Positions 12,001 through 24,000 of a DNA stretch of 64,000 nt are shown here, one piece after another (position 1 is the stretch's first letter; every line of letters begins with the position of its first letter). Location of the stretch: the NCBI GenBank assembly GCA_008711295.1, contig VUYV01000010.1, positions 7,206,589 to 7,270,588 of the forward strand, written 5' to 3'. The notes under the pieces were generated by a model. The model made no database searches, was not told the DNA's origin, and saw only the letters and a list, made by a program, of their open reading frames with translations. The position numbers and the translations under genes were made by a program. Origin of the DNA: Anarhynchus alexandrinus. Taxonomy: Eukaryota > Chordata > Aves > Charadriiformes > Charadriidae.

Positions 12001-15000
12001 GGTGCGAGAGCAGAGGGGATCCTTTGAGTCCTGAGGTAACACACGGTCCTGTCCTATGTGGCAAGGCTGGTACTTGACGCTGCTTACTGCTTGTGAGGGG
12101 CGCTGGCAGAGCTGGTAATGATCCCTCATTTTTACTCTCTAATGATCTAGTAACGAGGTCTGAGTGACTGTCCCCTCATTATTATACGTTCTCTTCTTAT
12201 CATGTAAATAAATGCAGCCAGCAGCCTGACTGGCGAAGGCATGATGGTAGTGTGTGTGTGTCTGCAGTAGCGAAGGAAACATTTTCAGGCAAAAACAGCT
12301 TTGCACTTTTGGCTATAAACCAAATTCAAAGTATTTTCTCATATTCTTCTATAGAGGAGAAGTGTGGCTTGCAGTTAAGACAGCTCGACCTTCTGGAACA
12401 TGTTGTACTCCTCCACTGTGCCCTGCACCAGGGCTGGTGCTGATGCAAGCGTTGGTGCGGACAGGTGTTAACAGCACCCCGTTTTGAAAACCTGCTGGAT
12501 TTATTTCAAAAAATGTTGCATCAAGGCACTTGGCACTTCTTAATTTTTAAAGCCATTTACATCTTAGAAATAAGAGCACGCAGATCTTAATGACTGGCAC
12601 TGCAATTGCCAAGCTTTGCCTGCACTAACTTTTATGCCGGTTTTCATTCTCCTTGCAAACGCTCAGCTGGGAGAAAGCAAGGCATTTCCTAGTGGAGATG
12701 CAGGAGGCGTTTTAATTTCTTGAGTAGAGTTTCTTGCTTGCTGTTTGGCAAATGCACTGGGCGGATAAGCAGTACTTTCCAGAAGGCACACCTTAGTTGC
12801 TAGCAGCAAGCACCAGAGGTTAGCTGACTATTGTTCAGAGAGAGCGCGTGTTGCTTTATGCCAGAGCAGAGGCTGGGTTGGCTACTGGTACTGAGGAGAA
12901 GGCAGGGGAAGATTCATTAGCTTCTCACCCCTCGCTGACTAACTCCCCATAGGGCTTTCCTTGAAACCAGGCTCCAGTACAGGAGATAAGATGTATGGGA
13001 AGCTTGTTTTACCTTTGGCATCTCTTTGCGTTCAGAGTAGGTGCGCGCATCTGCCTGCTTGGGTATCCAGCTTGCTAGCGCTGCACACACCTATTTCCAA
13101 AGTATTGTTGGGCAATTCTTGCTCTGTCGTGGCACGTAATTGTGGAGCACTCCTGGCTGTTTGTTGCAACAGAGCTGCTATCGCAGCAGGAATTCTCCCC
13201 NGTTTTGTTCTGATCCCACAACTCACGTTTGAGTAACTCTTCCCATCTTGTTGGGGAGGATGAGGGTAACTGGAACTCGCTGCTCCAAAAAAACATGAAG
13301 CTTGGTGTTTTCCCTCCCCCATATACCTTTGCCCTTCAGCTTTGTGCTGGACCTTTGCCCTGTTCTGCACTGTTTGTTTCGGGAAGGCTGGGGAATGCGG
13401 CGCAGCTCCTGAGAGCTGACTCACTGGCCCTGGTTGCTGGGCTTCCACGCTTTCTTCTGCTGCGACCTCTGGTTCCAGATTGCCAGGTCCAAGGCATCGC
13501 TGGAGGATTCTCACCAACCACCTCCTTACCCTCACAACTCTTCTTTTAAACTGTTTATTGCCTGTGGTGCCATGAGGGTTTCCACCAGGATTGTATCTGG
13601 GATCACTAGACTGGGCCGCAGAAGAACTTGGGTCAGATGTGAAGACAAATCAAGTGCAAAAAGGCAGGGCTGGGAATGGGGGCACTGGGGCTGCAATGCT
13701 CTGCTCTGCCTTCCAAATTATGACACCTGATCCTTTTGCTGTGCTCAAATAGTGTGAAATTATCCTCGGGGGAACGCCAAATGCCGACTTGGATAGAGTT
13801 AGGTTGCTCTTTGCATGCTTGAAACTACTTTGTAATGAATCTCTGACACCGCCTCAGTGGTAGTGCTTGTTTGGCTAAATAAGGAATGGGCATTTTAGTA
13901 TAAAGCTGTCTTGTCTAGACCAGGTTGAGTGTTTTAATCCTTACAGTTACTACAACTGCAAACAGCAAGGGTTTAAAAAAAAAAAAGTCATCTTAATGAA
14001 AACTTAAAGACACTTGAATACTGCCAGAAGATTGTGGCGACCTTTGTGGTGGTGCAGCTCTCAGAGGAGCTCTGCTGCCATCTCGGTGACCAGGTAAACA
14101 GAGGTACGGTGGCCTCGCTGTAGACCTGGCAGAAAACTGGTAGGAGAGCTAGGAAGGCTTTTTGCTATGCTCTTACCATAAGTCCAGTTGGGAGTGGTGA
14201 GCTTTGTTCATTCCCAACCACGATATGCATTTACATTATGGTCTTTAAAATGTTATTTATCCTCTGGTCATTTTGGCATCGGAACCTTTGCTGACTTCCT
14301 GCCAAGGGCTTAAACCTCCCCGCTCTGGCTCTGTTAGATCCCTGGCTTGCTGTGCACACAGGGAGTTCAGGGATAGAGGTGGTGCAACCTTGGTGATACC
14401 TGCTGGGCTCTCTCATGGTGGTAATGCCGTCTAGGTGGAGCTTTGCATGGGCAAGAAGTTGTCTCCTGGGGCTGGGTAAAGCTCTGGGTGCTCTGTGTGG
14501 ATGTGTGGTCTCTGGCATGGCCAGCTCTGCATTTGTCCCTTTTTTCACTTGAGACCAAGCTTCAGTTCCAAACTCATTCTGCAGGTGCAGGTCCTTGTTG
14601 GTGATCTCTGAGTGGAGTTGGGAGACTTTTCTCCTTGTGTTGAAATAACTGGCTAATCTGAATGTCTAGTAGCAAATGATACAGCTGCATGACTTGAACC
14701 GGTCAAAGGAGAGGTAAAAGAAAGGCTTCGGAGAAGTTAATGCAGTACATGAGAACTTAAAGCAGCTACTTGTGTATTTAGGCAACAATAATTGGTGGCC
14801 AGAACAAACAGGAACTGAATTTGGCCTTGGATAAATCAATTGCCAGACTTCTTTGTGGGGAGAGTCCCGGGTCAGGGTCGGTCTGGATTGCTTGGCTGAA
14901 AGAGGAGGTGGGTACGCATGTGAAGGTCCCGCAGCCATGAACTGAAAACTGGCATGATGCATTAGGTGAAAATACATTTGCTGATGGCAATTCTAATACT

Positions 15001-18000
15001 GCGCAAGATACAAGTTTGATTGTTGTTTGGGGTTGGTTTTTTTTTTTTGGGAAGGGTTGTGGAAACGGTGGGCAAGTCAAGTGTCAACTTGTTTCTAAAC
15101 AAAAGCTCATCCTGTAATTGCAGGTTCCCAGAAGATCCTCCTAACTGAACTTCCCTCTATCAGAGCACGCGTCTGTGCTACAGTTTGGGGGGCTTCTGTG
15201 GGCAGGCCTTGGGGGGATTGCCTTTTCTGAGCAAATTGGTGTGTGATATGTTATGGCTCTGCCGGGTTCAGCGTTGCGCTGAGCAGCCGGAGCCATCCTT
15301 AGCAAGTCGTCTGGCCCAGTGTGCTGGGGGATATTCTGCTGTGACATGCACGGAGAGGGAGGAAGGACTGCGAACTGGCTGATCTAATACCTGCATTATC
15401 AGTGGTTTACCTTCAATGTCCTTCTGGAACAAAGCTGACTTAGGAGCAGCAGCTTGCCTCGACACTTCCATGTGGTGCAGCGCTGTATGGGAGCTCGCAG
15501 CGCGCTTCAGTACTCTGCGGTGGTTGTGATTTTATTTTTGGGTTTTTGATTTTGAGTCATCCTGTTTCTTTACATGGTCACAAGTCGGAAGGATTGGTAG
15601 AGATCTCTGCTGCGGGTAGCTTGGGGCTGACGGTGTGTGGGAGGTGGCTGTGGTGGCCCTGGCTGGGTTAGATGCTCGGGCACGACTGGTCAGGTGGAAG
15701 TCTCTGTTTGCTTTAGAAATGGCCAGTGGAGGTGGTTGTTGGTGTGACTGAGGTCTGTCAGTGCCACTCAGTCTGGTTCTGGTGGCACTCAGAGGTGACA
15801 CAGGCACCCTTTACTTGCTTGATCTAGAAAATGGCACCCCGGTTCCCTCCAGAGCGTGTGGCACGCACAACGTGCTGGCGGGTGCAGCTTGCCCCCACCT
15901 GCGCTCTTGGGGAAGCACGTTCGCTTCCTGCTGGGCACCCCTTGAAGTGGCTGGAAACAGGTCTGCAACCTGCTGCTTTAGCAGGCAGAGCTGGCCCGTG
16001 ACCTGGCCACATGCCCACAGGTGCCTCTCTCCACTCCTGACTTGCTCCCCAAAGTAGCCCTGGCCTCTGGCGGGGCCTGGGAGAGGCATCCCTGCTGGAA
16101 GGAAGATAGTGGAGGAGAAGCATCTCTGGTGCTCCACAATGTTACTTGTTTGGTCTCTGGCAGGCTCTGCCGAGATGCCTTGTTGAGGGTGAGAGCGATA
16201 GCCAGGGGGACAGTGGGAGAGAGGGGAGCTCTGATGGGGCTTGTGAACCTCACGTGTCCTTGACACACGAGGCAGAATTAAACCGTGACTGGGAAGCCAG
16301 GTGGGGGGTTGGAAATGTGCTGCATGTCCTTCCCACCGGGCGCCGGTGCTGCCGGAGGGGCTGTGGGAGCCCAGTGTTGCTCTGCTTTTGCCTGCCCAGG
16401 TACGGGGGTGCAGCCCCGCGGGCTCGGGGGGTGGTGGGAGGACGCGGGGTCCGTCCCGAGCGCTTTGCTGAGCACGTTTTTCCAGCTGAGCGGCGGCGTG
16501 TGCCGCGCTCCTGCAGAGTGACTCTGCAGTCTGCAGGGCATGGCTGCGTGCTGGAAGGGATCCGCCGGCAAAAGGGAGGGCGCAGGGGGCTGCTTATCTC
16601 TTCTCCTCCTTTCCTGGTAGTCATTTGACTTTTTTGACTCGCCTGCCCGGATGCGTGCGTGGAGAGAACAGAGAGTTTTCAGGGCTAGATAAGTTAGGTT
16701 TTAAAGAAGTCTGACACACTGAGAAAAGAGGTGAGTTTTTCCTGACTGAATGTGTGGGGAAACAAGTATGAAATTAGAAAAGCCACAAAAATGAGGAAAG
16801 GGTAGTAGAGTTTTGTTGATGGGGAAAGTAAGAGAAAAGGTGTGTGGGGAGATTGGTGTCTTACCTGCCTGGTAACTCGGGGGTGCTGCCAGGAGGTGGG
16901 TACATTGCTAAATACTCAGCACTGTCTCTGAGCAGATTATTTGTAGTATATATTCAGCCTTCACTCTAAATTCACTCTGTGTGGTTTTTGGGTTTTTTTT
17001 TTTCTTTATAACTGTGCTTTTGAAAGCTTCTGGTCAGTGGTGCAAATGAGTGATTGTTAATTTACCAAATGTTAGTTACCAAACTATCTGGTTTGCGCAC
17101 TTACACATGATGAAGCTAGTGATGGAATGAATTAATGAGAACTTATGGCTAATAAGCAACACTCAAATGTTTGATAAACCAACATTCAATTCACTTCAAA
17201 CTACAGGAAACTCATTTCTTAGATTCTCCAAGGTCAGATCTTTCTTTTGTATTTAATTCTGCAAAAGAAGCACTGAGTTTATTCCTGCAAGACACTTGGG
17301 ATTCTCACTACAATAGTTTTATACCTTTACTGTAGCCCTTCCAAATAGTCACAAAGTCAACGTAGCTCAGGAGCAATGTCTGTTTATGTTGGCTCTCCTG
17401 GCCTCGCAGAGCAAACCTGCTGAAAATAAAGACTTGACCATAATAACAAATAGAATGCTCTTTGCCTCATCTAGCACAAAAAAAATGATATTTAAAGGAG
17501 TGACTGAAGCACTTTGCCTTACCTGTGTATGTCCAGATGGGCTCATGTTGGCAAGTCAGCTACAAGGCTGTGCTAGGGGGCAAGTAAAGGGAAAACCAGC
17601 AAAGAATTAAGTGTAAAGAGGGACACCAGTATGCATGGTGCTGAGAAATTATGTGATTGTAGCAGCAGATACTGAAATGTGGAGAAATGCATCCCAAAAA
17701 TGTTGTTGGGGGTTGTACTCTGACTGAAATGGAAGCGATAGGATGTTTGTGCACGAGATCCCACCCAACAAGACAGAAAAGCGAATCACGGAGGTGTCTC
17801 CACCATGTGCTCAGATGACAAAGCATGAGACTTTGCTGGCTGTAATCATATTAAATTTCACTTCCCAACTCCCAGCTAAACCTTGAGAGCTCGGGGGAAT
17901 ACCTAATATGATCTAATGTGTCTTCTGATGCTCAGAAATCCTCTGCTGCTGCAGAGGGTCTTGCACTGAGCTGAACAAAAGGGGGACTGATTCCTTTTGG

Positions 18001-21000
18001 CTTCCCAATCTCAGGTGAACTCTTCTAGCTACCCTTTTCTTAATCGGAGAGTGACAGATGTGACATTTGCATGCTGTGCAGGGAGGAATTTGCTGTAAGT
18101 GACCCACCCTTTTAAAATGTGAAATTAAACCTGTAAGTACAACTGTGAAGATGATTTGGAGGAGACGTGGCAGATTACAGGCAGACAACGATGCTCTTAA
18201 CTTCAGTTGGAGCTGAAATCTGAGTTGATCTAATTAACAGCAGAGAAGTGGAACCAAGCGAGAATGGAGTTTGGAGGGTGATTGGAGAAGCTGTGTGTTT
18301 GATTAAAACCAACCAGATAGCCTGGACCGGAGGGGGGAGCATCTCAGACTGTGAGTCTGATGATTTCTAATTCAGTTAAGAGATTTAATTATGTTGTCTT
18401 CACTGTGCTGCCTTGTGTATCTTACAGACCCCCTGCTTGGCCCTCTGCCCGCAGCCCTAAGGTGGAGAGAGCCTTGCAATTTTCAGTTCCTGTGGTTTTC
18501 ACAGGGGCTTATGGCATCCCTGCCTGATGTTATGAGGCATACCCATGATAATGGTGCTCTTGAGGAGGTAGGGGGGATTGTCTTTCATGGAGAGGCTGGA
18601 TTTCTGGCTACAGTAATGGATTCTCCTCTGTAGGGAGAAGGATCCATCTTGCTCATTCCTCATTGAGCTGTCCTTAGGCAAAGCTTTGCTGTGGTGTCTG
18701 GGACTGCCTGCCCTTGATGTGCACACAGAAAAGTGCATTGCAGAGCGGTGTGCGATAACCCTGTCAGAGGGAAACCCTGTGCTGTGTTGGTTTCTACAGC
18801 GTGGGATCCACTTGGCTTCTGGGCCTCACCAAAATGATTCCTGTGTTTCAACAAGAGTCTCTGAGGCACGTTAATTTTGCTTCATCGTGCCTGAAATTTT
18901 ACTGCCTGTTCAATATCCAGTAGCTTAAAGAACAATTTGGGGAGGGTGACTGTGATCATGTAGGGTTGGTCTTCTGGAAGACTGGAGACTTCCAGCGGTG
19001 TCACTTCAGGCTTACTGGTGATTAAAGGATGTGAGGCAGAGAGCTGGGTCACCAGCGGCTTCATGGGAACAGTAATCAAGCACCTTTAATGTGCCTTCTA
19101 CTTTCTCTGCAGCTTTCTGTCGGATACGTGAATAGGAGTGTTGGGACTCATGTTTGGAGTTGCAGCGCTTTGCTGCTTCATTTTGGAGATGGGGGGGGGG
19201 GGGAGGGGGTTAAGGGNTTAATGGGAGAGAACACCCAGTGTTTGTTCTCTCCAGTGCAAGCACTGATAAGTGGATGGGAGGAAAAACAGCCGTGACCTTA
19301 TAGTTATTCCTTGTGTGCCTGTGCATATGTGAGTGTTGGATTCGCAGGACTGTCTGTTTGGAGAGTTCTCATTTTTTTCTGGTCAGGCTGACCAGATGCA
19401 TTCCCCAGAACCCCGTTGGTATCTCTGGTGCTTGGAGAAGAGACCTGGACCTTCTTCCAAGCGGATCTCTGAAAGGTGCTTTTGCTGGGCACAGTGCTGG
19501 TCCCGCTGGTGACCGTGTGTTCAGCCAGAGTCGCAGCCCTGCCCGGTCAGCTCTGCTCCCCCTCTGTCCAGAAGAGACTGAACACCGTCATTAAGGTACT
19601 AATTTAGTTTAGTGTGTAGTGTCAAGTTAAAACTGGGGAGCTAGCTAATACATAATGCTCTGATTTTGGAGTAGGTGGGTTTTTTTCAAGGGTTGTTCCT
19701 CTTTCAGCTTGGTGATACTGGAAGTCTTCATCCCTTTTTGACTACGTGTACTTAACAGGGACACCCCAGCTGAGCTTCAGCAAAACCACAGTCATTTATA
19801 CACTGAAAACATCTTTCAAGCATTTGTTTCCATGTGGTTTGTGGGAAATCGATGTCAGAGCTCACACTGGCTGCAGCTCTTCAGCCAGTGTAGGTGATGG
19901 GGGTGTCTGAGACTGAACCAAGCCTCTCCTCTGGATGGAGAGCAGAAAACCACTTACCGGGTGGGGTCCAATTCTCTGGATGCCCTTGCAGAGAAACGGA
20001 TTTAAGAGCTGCTAAATGCTTCTGTAGCTTTTTATCTTTTTCTTGCACAGACCTTATTGGTGTCTTAGGACGTAACCAGCATCAGGTTGATCCATCTGTC
20101 TTCAGCTTCTCTTTGAGGGGGTAAAGATACTACTTGTTACAGTAGCCAAGCGTTGTTAAGAGGCATGGGAAGTGTTTGCCCAGACCTGGCAGCTGGGGAG
20201 GGTTGGGAAGATCTGGGCGGCTGAGAGCCGGACCCTCCCCAAGCCTGCTTGGCAGGTAACGAAGGAGGGGAGCAGGAAGCAAGCAAGATCTCAGGAGGGG
20301 CTTAATTGGCCATGCTAATCTTTGGGTTTGGGGTTTCTTGCTTTGCTACTTTTTCCTAACAGACCTCGCCCCCTTCTCTGCTGAGTGTTGCTTTGAAGAG
20401 GCCTGTAACTGTCTTGGGAACCTGTGCAGGCACTGCCTTGGCCTCTGAGGGGGAGCCAGGTGATAGAGATTTGAGCTGAAATGTTGCCTGGGGACGGAGA
20501 AGAGATTTAAGCAGCACTGGTCTCTTTGCAGCAGATGCTGGACTATGTAATTTGGACCTTTTCCCTGCCTGTGCTGTTTGCACTGGGAGGATTGCCATTG
20601 TAGCCAGAGGAGCAGAACTGAATCGTCCCCGCCGGGCGGCAGGTCAGGTTAGGAGGAGAGATCCCCAGCCATCCTGCCGTCCACCAGCATTTCCCTTCCC
20701 CATCCCTCTCCCAGGCAGCCAGCTCAGCCCTCCAGCTTTCAAGCCATCACAACCAAGTTCTGGTCACGTCTCTGCTGCCGAGTCCCCATGTGACCTTGGA
20801 GAGGTCATTTTTTTTGCTGACGTCCAAGTCTTTGTCTGCAAAACGTGGAGGATGATATAGTTACAACTTCGTGTGTTGAATGCCAGAACAAGTCAGCTGG
20901 TGTCTTCCTGTAGCAGTGGCAGTGTGGATGAACCCCATGTCCCGCTGGGAATGGCTGTGGAGCATGCTATCATATATGCTTGTACCTGTGCACGCAGCAG

Positions 21001-24000
21001 AGCAGCCATCGCTCAGCGCAGTGGTACAGTGGTACCAGTCAGTGTGCTTTGGTGACTTTCAGGTGATATAAAGGGCACTGAGGTCTTCCCCCCCCCCCCC
21101 CGCAGTTTGGGGAGCAGAAGGGTAATTGCAGGCAGTGGGGCGCAGGGAGCTGGTTCTCGCTGGCGCTGAGCCTGCGGCCATGCTGACCCTCTTGGCAGTT
21201 ACGGCTGCGGGTTGCTGTAATAACGAGTCAGCATTTCTCTTGCGTCAGGGCTAATGAGCTGCTCTTCAGCCACTGCCTCCCAGGCCCTGCTGGGAAGAAG
21301 CGGCATCGGTGGCGGAAGAGGGGTGCTGGTGGCAGGGGGGGCTGGGGACAGCAGCGGGTGGTGGAGGTCCCTTCCCAGCTGTAGCTCCCGGGCAGGGAGA
21401 AGGCAGGCTTCCTGCGAGGGTGTTTGGATTCAGCACTGAAGAGTGGCTGGTAGAGGGCCTGGTTGGCAGTGTGCTTCTGCAGTGAGAGGAGGAGCAGTGG
21501 AGGGGAGATGTGGGCTTGTAAATGGGGTGGCCTTTCTGGACCTGTCCCAGATACCTGAATAGCAGCCGTGGCCAGATAGCCCCTGGGGGGTGGGGTATGT
21601 GTGTGGATGCATCAGCTTTTCTCTTCAGACGCCCCATTTTAGCATACGATCTCCTCCTGTGTTTAAAAATACCATCAGGCAAAAATTGGGATTCGGTATC
21701 CACCCCCCAGCACCGCCTAAAATAAGGACGACTGCCCTCAATTTGATTATGCCTCCTGGGCTTTTTGTGCAGCAGCTATGGGTATCGGTGTTCAGAGCAA
21801 GCACCTCTGTTCTGCGTCTGCACCCTCATGTGATGGTCCCGAAAGAGATGCTCGAACGGGGTGCTCCGTGCCCGTCCCGGCATCCTGCCGGCTGCAACAC
21901 ATCCTTGACCTCCTCCTGCTCTCTCCTTCCTCCACCCCCCTTTGCTGATAACAGGGAGATTCGTGGAACATGTTTTCCGCTGGGATGTTGTAGGCTGTAT
22001 GGTTAATGTACAGAGCTGAGTAGGATGGTAAAGAGCTTGGGAAATACCTGGCTTGGCAGAAACTGGTGCTACAATGAAGAAGAGATCACTGGTGCCTGTG
22101 GTAATTATAATCCCTCTGTTTAGACACCAATTCTTTCTCATTTTGGGTTCATGCTAAGAAACAAAGTGTCTGCATTCAGGAAGGGGAAGGAAATGTGAGA
22201 CCACAGGGCCCAAATTTCATGGGTCTTCCTTGCTTGCATCGCGATATTATTACTTCTTGCTCCTTCCCGTTTGCCTGCCTGGGGGCTGTTTTGTATCAGC
22301 CCAGTTTGGATTTGGCTGGGAGATGTGGTGCAGGCAGGGGCAGAGCTGCCCGGCTCCCACGTGGGGAGTGCCCACTGCTGGGCAGGTGGCCCATGGGATG
22401 GTGGAGAGCTGCTGTGGAGCATTGTCCTCTGCAGCATCTGGCCTGCATCGAGATACCTAGCATCGGGGTGCCTTGGGGAGAGGCCAGTGGGAAAGTGGTG
22501 TGTGTGGTGGGAGGAATCGGTGGGGCTGGTTTGCTGGCTTCGGCTTTCTGTGTTGGGACTTTGCTCGAGCAAAATCCCAGCCTGGTCTCTGTGGCTGGGT
22601 GCTTTGTGTTAGATTTTTTTAACCTCAGGAGCGCTGGGAAGGGAGCTGACCTGGACAGGCAGCCTCAGTCCTGCAGTGTGCTAGACGGGCTCGTGGGGGT
22701 TTATCTTTGCCCTGCCAGCCACACGCGTTTTGGTCTCCTTCCCCACCATGGCTTTCTTGGGAAAAGAAAGCACTGCTTGATTTAGACTTCTCTTGGACAC
22801 TGCAGGTGCTGCCCTTAATTGGCAGGCTAATTTCTAATCTAGTCACTTGTGCTTGCAAGGGAAGAAGGGGTCCCAAAGGGTCATTATACCTGGCAGTCCC
22901 TGACCAGCCCTGCCTCATATGTGTCCTCCCAGCAACCCTATTTTTCAGAAGAGCAAGTCCTACAGACTGATTACTCTGTGCTCATTCTCAGCAGCGAGGA
23001 CAGGCCTGCAAGCCCAGTGTTCTGTGTCTCTGCTCTGGAGAGCTTGGAGTCAAATCTTCTTTAATGGTAGGTGTGATAAGTTGGACAGGCTCAGCCTCTC
23101 CCAGACAAGAGGGCTGAGGACTGGAGGCAAGTGTCCTTCCTTGACAGGAGTTGCACTGGCAAACCTCTCGAGGTGAATGTGAGCAATATCTGCCCCTGGC
23201 CATCATCTGTGGTCCTTGCTTTCTACTGACCTAAGCCACTGAGGAGTTTCCACTGCTTTTCTAGTAAATGTGGTGGCAAATCTGTTACCGAGTTGTTCTG
23301 GTTTCTAGAAACTGCGTAGCCTGGACCTCTCGTGGCTGGCTGGTTGTGCAGATGGCTCGCCAGGCTGCGGCGTGCATTTGACAGAGCTGGTAGGACAGTC
23401 TAGCAGGAATGCAAACTGGATAACTGCTCCTGGCAGGGGTATAGCAAGGGGAACGGTTGTCAAGGCCTGTAGTTCTTGGCTGGCACAAAGGAATTACTTT
23501 TCTCAGCCATTGTAGTATTATTAATATTATTATTTAAATTTGGGGGGGGGGTGGTAATAGCCATTACAGCTAGCTGCTCTAAACAGGTGCGATATTCGTT
23601 AACCAGTGCTTCTCCCTTGTTCGTCTGCGGAGAAGCTGTCTGGGAGTTACCCAAGTAGGGAAACGCAGAAATTGCGTCTCGTTTGGGACCTGTTAGATTC
23701 AAATACAGAGTGTTTCTGCTCATTGTTGTTGGAGCTTGACCTCGTCAGCAACCATCACAGAAATACAAGATGTTTAGAGGTGCCTGGGTGATGTGCTGCT
23801 GGAGGGTTGCAGTAGAACACACAGTCTGCAAAGGATCCAGACTGGTGCTTGGAGGATTTCTTGGACATGTTGGTTTTTCCCTGGGATCATACCTTCAATG
23901 TGGCCGCAGACCATAACTGTGCGTAATGTCAGAGAGAATTGTGAATATTTTTTTTTTCATACTTGCTTCTGCTGCTCATACGTGGGACGAAGGCATCCCT

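Noticed and set aside
21088..21106. Poly-C tract followed by GCAG as a splice acceptor
   Set aside because: No downstream donor gives an open exon in the phase of intron 1.
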